From Polydactylus sextarius (taxonomy: Eukaryota; Chordata; Actinopteri; Polynemidae): a stretch of 64,000 nt of DNA. A program made the translations under genes and the position numbers. The DNA lies in contig CM028920.1 in the NCBI GenBank assembly GCA_016801845.1, positions 8,841,501-8,905,500 of the forward strand, written 5' to 3'. Every line of letters starts with the position of its first letter. Within the stretch, counting starts at the first letter, position 1. This document shows positions 57,782 through 64,000 of this stretch, in pieces. The notes under the pieces are model-generated. The model was not told where the DNA came from and made no database searches. It was given only the letters and a program-made list of their open reading frames with translations.

Positions 57782-58268
57782 ACCAAGACAGGAGGAACGA
57801 AGTAAAAAAAAACAAACAAAATACAGATAAAAAAAAAACAAAACTATTCACTAGTTACAGGATGAGATTATAAGATTGCCACATTTCTGAAGTGTCCATC
57901 ACTTAAGCTAACAAAGATGTAATTGATGTTTGTAGTATTTAAAGCATTTATTTAAAAAAAAAAAAAAAAAAACGTCTTTCGGTTGCATCTGTATTTAATT
58001 AGATGTTAAAATGCATGTATAAAATAAAATGGACATTTTCTTTGTCAATCAAATTGAAAATGAAATCTTGACTATTATTCTCGAAAATACCAACATGGAA
58101 AAATTCACAGCTAATAAATGTACCAGTAGAATAATCAAGTTTCATTGTACAGTTACAATTCATTAGCTGGAGAACGTACTTCTACATGAGATCTTGTCTG
58201 TGCTGTCACCTCGACTGTCTGTTGCATCATTTGAACCATGAAACAGCTGTGCTGAAACAAACCCTTTT
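57782..58268. other. Convergent 3' ends of tnnt1 (+) and dnaaf3 (-)
   Basis: 487 bp separate the two stop codons. Candidate polyadenylation signals are AATAAA on the plus strand near 58022-58030 and 58113, and on the minus strand (TTTATT as read on plus) near 57947. These positions imply overlapping transcript tails. No other feature is seen. Confidence 0.6.
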
Positions 58269-61200
58269 TTACTTCTGCTGCGGTGTGAAGACAGCATGGA
58301 CGTCGTCGCTCTTCCCCTCGTGCCACGGGTCAAATCCAGCGTCTTGAGCGATGCTGCCCACTTTATTTGCAAAGCCTGCTTCTTGCTCTTTGTTCAGATC
58401 CAAAACGTACCTGTGATACACGGCGACACACAAATGGTCGAGGTCATTATTCGACCTTCAGAAATATCAGCGTTGAACTTAAGTTTTGCATATGCAACAA
58501 ACAAAAAATATCTGATACGCAAAAGCAAGCGACATGACAGAGTCACTGTACTCCCGGAGACTGTACTGTCACCATGGTAACAAGCCCTGTTACTATAAAA
58601 ACCCTCACTTGGCCAGCTCCATGACAACCACAGCGTCTGGTGCCGCAATCTGTCTCATCGTTGGGCCCAACTGGTGCACACAGCTTCAACACAACACGTA
58701 CGGAGAGACAGAGAGAAACAGAAGTGAATCGTGGGCTGCACTCCAAGTAACTGGACGGTGAAAGGATACTATTTTTAAAGTTACTATATTTATATTCAAG
58801 AAAATATAAATGAAATATATAAACATTAATTGAGTAAGATGACAGTAATTAGGGAAATAAAATGATCATACCTAACAGAGAAATACATTGCGTTGAAGAA
58901 ATTGGAGTATTTCTGCTTTTGTGGCAGTTTGTGAAGTGAGTCCATGGGGAGGAATGTCACAGAGATCCCTGCTGAGATGCATCAAGTCTGCAGGGCATTT
59001 GAAAAAAATTAAAAGCACTAAAACCACTGGGTTTCATACACGGTTACTGTTTTTTATGTGATAAACATCCAAACCGAAAAGATTTAAGATCCAGTTCTCA
59101 TTTACAATTTTATCTGAACACAAACACATATTAAGATGCACAGAAACAACAAATTATGCAACATAACAAAATTAACTTTTCACCTCAGTTTTACCGCTTT
59201 TGTCATTGTGCTATTTTGGTCCTATCTTGTGCTGTATTGAAAACTATCTAAAGCCACAGACATGTTGATATTAATAGCTATTTACCATTAACAGTGATGG
59301 ATTTTTGGTTGATGTGTGTGGAAGGCTTCTCTCCCTCTGACTGAGAAGTAGAGGGGCAGCCCCGTCTACTGGACAGGGACTGGAACAATGCCTGCACATT
59401 TGCAAAGGAAATGTCCTGGGCTGTCTGTGGACAAAAACAAACATTAATATGATATAATCAAATAAATAATCTATACCATTACAACTGTTTATTTTACCTT
59501 GATATGTTGCCCGTTCTGTGTCCTCAGCAGGCTCTTGTCATCGGTTTCAATGCCAAAGGAAAGGTAAGGACTGGACACTATGTCTCCCCAGTAACCCCTC
59601 ACAGCCACTTTGTTCCCTCTCTATCGACACAAAGTTAAGATCCTTGATGTTATGATTATACTGCTGCATCTTCATACGTAGGTTTCTTTAAACACAGGCT
59701 AACATGTACCTGACTGAACACTCGTAACGAGAGCAAACTTGGATTGGTTATTTGGTAGACACCCTCTCTCATTTCGAACGCCAAACCGCGCTCCCTCCAT
59801 TGCACGTATTGTTGTTTGTTGATCACACCACACTGCAGACAGGAACATAGTCCAGAATGAGCTTCAATTACGTTACGACAACATAGTGTATACGCTGCTG
59901 AAAGTAAATGTTTATATTTGATAAGTTTTGGCAGCACATTTTAATATACAAACAAGGAAGAATACATAAAATATTAAAATAACCCCTTTCTGGTGTAGTT
60001 TCATTGTAAGGTCCCAGTCAAAGCAGCCTTTCTTGGAGTCATAGCGTGTTCCGAGGTGCTGCCTGACCCGATAATCCCAGGCTTTGGACATGACGACTGG
60101 AGCAGAGGACTGAGGGGAGGATGATGAGGACTGTGGCTGGAGCCACAGTTTGAATATTCTGGCCAGTTCGTCTCGCTCCTTGAACTGTAGGAATATGAGT
60201 AGATGTAGAGAAACAGCAGCATGTTGTCCATTATTTACCATTTAAAAAGGAGAAAAGAATACCGCTGATTATTATACTGCAGATTATTGTACCTTGAGAA
60301 GAGTTGTGTTGAGACAGGGGTGTGATGCTGTCTCCATTGTTTCAGTGACACACAGAGAGATTTGTGATGCAGCGTTTCTTAATATTTCCTCTGTTTGACT
60401 GCGAATCTCACTATTCCCAAACACCTCCAGGTAAACCTCTGTCTTCTCTGTGAATAAAAACATCCCACAGGTTTTGGACACATGTAGATTTTAAAGTAAA
60501 TACTGTAACAAAATCCCACCCACCATTAAGTCCCATGCTTTCCTGGGGCATCAGTGCCAGGTAGAGGAGCAGCAGCTGTCGAGCCACCACCTCCATGCTG
60601 TTTTCTATCACCCACACCTGCCCGGGAGCAGAGAGGAAGTCTGGATCTAACTGTGCAAAATACAAGTCTATTGTCAAGATTAACAAGATGTTTTAAGAGA
60701 CACAGGCTCACATGTAGGCTGTCTTCATCCCGCAAACCAGCGATGGTCTTCAAAATATGTCGTGGATCTCCACTGCCAACCATTAAAACGTTGACCTCCC
60801 CCTCATATCTCACAGGACCTAAACACAGAGGGAACAAACAGTCATTTCTAAATCCATAAAAAGTATTGTTTTGATATAGCAGCAGTAACAGTGTCAAACA
60901 TATTTCAGAACATATTCAGCCCTATCAGCACTGCTGATACAGCGTAGCACCAGAGTCACGATCAGAGAATCTGAACTCTGTTTGGGGCCACTGTGGAAAA
61001 TAAAAAATAAATTAGACATCTGTTATCATCCAGACTGTTTGCCAAAGTGAATGTTCCTCTGTGGATATAGATTATTTGTTGTTGTTGTTGTTGTGTTCAT
61101 TGCTGATTTGTTTGGTCTTGTCTATATCATGCAAAACATGCAATACAGAATATTACCCATAAAATGTAGTGTTGTGTTGTTCTATTGTGTGGGTTTTTTC

Positions 61201-61741
61201 ATTATTATTAAAGGTAAAAATAAAATAAAAAGCTAAAAAAAAGATTTAGTAATATTTACTATTGAGTTTGCAGAAAATGTGATGAATGAAATAAAATAAA
61301 TGGATACATTCAGACGGTATGGTGGTGTGCTAGTACAACAGTTTGTATGATCTATCATCTGGATGTGCGTAATTATGCTCATCGACTATAACAGCTCCTT
61401 CATCCTGTACTTAGTTTTAAGTCTGATTGTTTTGTTTATGTTGTTCTGAATTGTTGTAAAGTTGTGTTTTATCAAGGCAACAAACAGCTCATCACCAATG
61501 TGTCTTTTTATTATTATTATTATTATTATTATTTTAAGTCTCTCTCATTTTCTTATTTGTCAGTGAGTAAAAAGAAAGGGAGTTGCTATTTTTCTGTTAA
61601 TTCATTAAAATTTCAGATTTCAGGTGATATCAGCTCCTCGTGCACTTTGGGGCTCTTACCCGTGCTCAGCAGGTCGCGCGCAGGACTGAAGCCCCACCAG
61701 CTGACGTATCCGGCGCCCTCAGATGCTCGTCCAGCACTCAT
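58269..61741 (-). CDS. dnaaf3: Dynein axonemal assembly factor 3
   Basis: Cytoplasmic factor needed to preassemble axonemal dynein arms; loss of it causes ciliary dyskinesia in vertebrates. Coding exons on the minus strand: 61741-61660, 60818-60712, 60650-60524, 60447-60293, 60184-59984, 59832-59710, 59620-59498, 59424-59286, 58968-58872, 58683-58609, 58410-58269; 456 residues. Family signatures: VSWWGFSPARDLL, NVLMVGSGDPRHILKT, WVIENSMEVVARQLLLLYLA, TEVYLEVFGN, MSKAWDYRVRQHLGTRYDSK, DWDLTMKLHQKG, RGYWGDIVSSPYLSFGIE and LRTQNGQ. The C-terminus is shorter than in human. A noncoding exon with donor TATGAG|GTGAGT at 62043/62042 splices to TTGCAG|GATGAGT just before the start codon. Tail-to-tail with tnnt1. 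Confidence 0.95.
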
Positions 61742-62042
61742 CCTGCAATGTGACCCCAACAAAACACCGAAGAAGCCGCACACATGGTTGTAAGTAGTTC
61801 ACAGTTATCGCGTCAGTGTTTTAACGCGGTGTCAACAGGCTCAGTGCTCATGTGAGCTAGTTTAGCTTAGCACGAACCGTTACCGACGCTAGCTAACAAC
61901 AGAACGTTTCATGTTAACTGGTTTCTACACGTCGCTGTTCCTCGTGGGAACAAACACGTCTCTAACGTCAATGTGCGGATAAAACATATCATTGGCAGCG
62001 ACCGGATACTAATACCCGATGCAAAAAAGGGGAAAAACTCAC

Positions 62043-62095
62043 CTCATAGGCTGCGTTTTTTTTTTGACTGAGTGAAGTTTGCAGCTAACAGTCTG
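62043..62095 (-). other. dnaaf3: Noncoding first exon of dnaaf3
   Basis: The donor TATGAG|GTGAGT lies at the left edge. The right edge is set only approximately, from the X-box upstream. It joins to the acceptor at 61743/61742, one base before the ATG. Confidence 0.6.
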
Positions 62096-62114
62096 AGCAG
62101 AAAGTTTGGTTGCT

Positions 62115-62127
62115 GTTGCTAGGCAAC
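62115..62127. promoter_or_regulatory. RFX X-box at the dnaaf3 promoter
   Basis: GTTGCTAGGCAAC is a palindromic X-box matching the RFX consensus GTTGCC-N-GGCAAC closely. It lies some 70 bp upstream of the dnaaf3 first-exon donor, where RFX factors with FOXJ1 are known to drive motile-cilia genes. Confidence 0.8.
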
Positions 62128-62829
62128 AGTCTTAAAAGGGGAAGACGTGCGCCATCCATCTGGTGACTTGGTTATATTGGCTACTTATTTCACTTTTAAA
62201 GGCCCGTGTATCACTATTTTGTAACTTGGCTGAGGTGATATTTTCTTTATATCCCACGCCTCTATAATAGTCAGCTTTTTCATTGTCTTCTCCAGCAAAA
62301 TAGTGAGAAAATCAGCTCATACAAACTGCTTATTACATTTAAATCAACCGGAGGTAAGAGAGTAATAGAGGAGTTGATTTATTTCCTTTTGACGTTACAA
62401 CAAACATTTTTCAGTACTCTGTTGCACCGCAGTACTACAAAATAAACACAGTAAGCCCTGGAAAACATATAACATACATAACATGAGATGTAGAAGCGAT
62501 ATCATGTCTTCAAAGTCAGATCAAAATCTAATCTTAAGATCCTTTCTTTGTGTATCATTTTTTGAGTCCCGTGCAAGAGCACACACAAAAAGCACACAAC
62601 ATTTGATTTTACTTTTCCATGTATACAAGTACAAGTCATACTGTTTGACAGGTATATAAGGGTGCACAGAGGTTTTAATAACAACACATCATCACACCCA
62701 CACATTTACGAATGTAAAGTACAGCAAAAGAAACAAAATATACGGAGGACTGGACATGAAAACTGAGAAGAGACCACGGTTAACACAACACAACAGACAA
62801 AACAAACAACAGTGTGTTTTCTGATTTCT
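62128..62829. other. Interval between dnaaf3 promoter and the synaptotagmin stop codon
   Basis: Probably contains the 3' UTR of the minus-strand synaptotagmin; a minus-strand AATAAA (TTTATT on plus) lies near 62378. No coding exon was found. Confidence 0.5.
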
Positions 62830-64000
62830 CTAGCGAGGTTTTGCTTTAAGAGCAGCATCGACTTCTTCCTCTGTCAGGAGTGTGTGCCACTGGGCCACTG
62901 GACGACGGGGATTGGCCAACATGTCTGACCAATGGCGCAGACCGACTCCTGTCGCACCATAACCCATGAAGGTCCCTCCAATGGGATCATTGCTCCCGAG
63001 TTTATCATAGTCAAACACTGTGATGACGACTTGCACTTTCTGAAACAAAGAAAGAGAAACAAGTTATTTAATATCCCTATTATTCCCCACATCAATGCTC
63101 AGTATCTATTAAATCTCAAACTGGCCATTGATGTGATGACTGAGCTTACCTGTATCTGCTCAAAAGGGACATCAAAGCTAAAACTTTCATTAAAATAGGG
63201 ATTGAGTGTGTTTTTCTTGACTGTCGTCTTTTTCTTCTTAATGCGTTTTCCATTTTGCTGCAGAACAATCTTCACATACGGATCTTGTGGAAATAAATAA
63301 AAAAAAGGTGATATGGTTTTGATATGTGGGTTTTTGCAAGACATAAAACAAATATCTGACAGACAAAATAAACGACAAAAAGCGGCATTACCCGATAAGC
63401 CGCCAACATCCATCTTCTTCAGATTCTTTGCCTCCATGATGTTTACAGTCAGTTTCCCGGCAGTGGGTACATAGCGTAAAGAAATGCAAATATCACCCAG
63501 CTTTTCTTGCTAGAAAAAAAAAAAAAAGTTAAAGATATTTTTATCATGTCCCATCAAATTAAGGTAATATTAATTTAGTCCTAGTAATAAATACCATTCA
63601 TATATCATAACAAATATCATCATACCATCATATCATATCATATGTCATGTATCCTACCTCTTCCTTCTCCCCACTCTCCAGGTCTCTCCATTGTTGCATT
63701 GGTTGGCCCAGATCAACACTGTTCATTGGGATCTTAATCTCACCAATCATGTCATGTTTGGAGAATCGATCAAAGTCAAAAACCTGCAGCACCAAAGTCT
63801 TTCCACCCAGCTCTGCATATGGGATCTAGAGAGAGAGAGACAGGTGATCATCCAGGTGTACTATAGGTGAAGGTAGACAGTTGGACAAATTTCTTTACAT
63901 ATAACAAAACGTACATATCCAGACAATAACAAAGAACATGCAGCGACGGGATACATTTAAAAATACTGTGTTATTTTTTGGGGAGGGATACCTTGACAGA
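62830..64000 (-). CDS. syt5: Synaptotagmin, syt5-like (partial; 5' part beyond window)
   Basis: Calcium-sensing vesicle protein with tandem C2 domains. Exons on the minus strand: 64000-63992 (partial, ends SVK), 63825-63658, 63509-63392, 63283-63150, 63039-62830 (stop TAG). The visible protein covers the end of C2A (IPYAELGGKTLVLQVFDFDRFSKHD) and all of C2B. C2B shows GKLTVNIMEAKNLKKMDVGG, the polybasic strand KRIKKKKTTVKKNTLNPYFNE, calcium-binding aspartates in LSDPYV and VFDYDKLG, and the conserved LRHWSDMLANPRRPVAQWH. It is in the syt1/2/5/8 group. I favour syt5 because human SYT5 is near TNNT1 and DNAAF3, but syt2- or syt8-like is possible. Confidence 0.85.

Noticed and set aside
60905..61000. 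Possible extra dnaaf3 exon after TTTTCCACAG on the minus strand
   Set aside because: It enters in the wrong phase and stops early. Exon 1 joins directly and in frame to the exon starting at 60818, matching the family.

Overview
This is a vertebrate, almost certainly teleost (percomorph-type), nuclear DNA window. The evidence is many small exons with GT-AG introns, compact introns, abundant (CA)n, (TA)n and (ATT)n microsatellites, a tRNA-derived SINE, MITE-like elements, and an ordered set of vertebrate genes whose human counterparts lie on 19q13.33-q13.42. All exon boundaries were placed by reading splice sites and checking that phases join; the summed coding length is divisible by three for every gene whose coding region is complete here.

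Layout: (1) 1-8844, minus strand: prr12, six coding exons visible, 3' end off the window. (2) 8.85-17.5 kb: the divergent interval between prr12 and brsk1, with GC-rich segments at both ends, two full-match CTCF-type motifs near 10.3-10.7 kb, and no gene recognised. (3) 17501-26132, plus: brsk1 (SAD-B kinase), 19 coding exons, long 3' UTR to about 28.6 kb. (4) 28.99-44.3 kb, plus: a carnitine palmitoyltransferase 1 gene (synteny suggests the CPT1C position, but the protein looks CPT1A-like). It has one 5' exon, 18 coding positions, and at position 8 two alternative exons that cannot be used together. (5) 44.7-52.8 kb: a recent tandem duplication, offset 4603 bp, carrying two minus-strand secreted C-type-lectin genes, each with two lectin domains. 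They are nearly identical except for an abrupt divergent block in the second lectin domain. (6) 53.7-57.8 kb, plus: a troponin T gene (slow skeletal type, tnnt1). (7) 58.3-62.1 kb, minus: dnaaf3, convergent with tnnt1, with a palindromic RFX X-box at its promoter. (8) 62.8-64.0 kb, minus: the 3' part of a synaptotagmin (syt5-like), continuing off the right edge.

The genes do not form one pathway: chromatin/neuronal (prr12, brsk1, syt), mitochondrial fatty-acid import (cpt1), muscle (tnnt1), cilia (dnaaf3) and secreted lectins. The most unusual features are the A/B exon pair in cpt1, the lectin cassette difference, an in-frame upstream start that could extend the regulatory N-terminus of Cpt1, and PPAR/ERR-type half-site repeats in a cpt1 intron.
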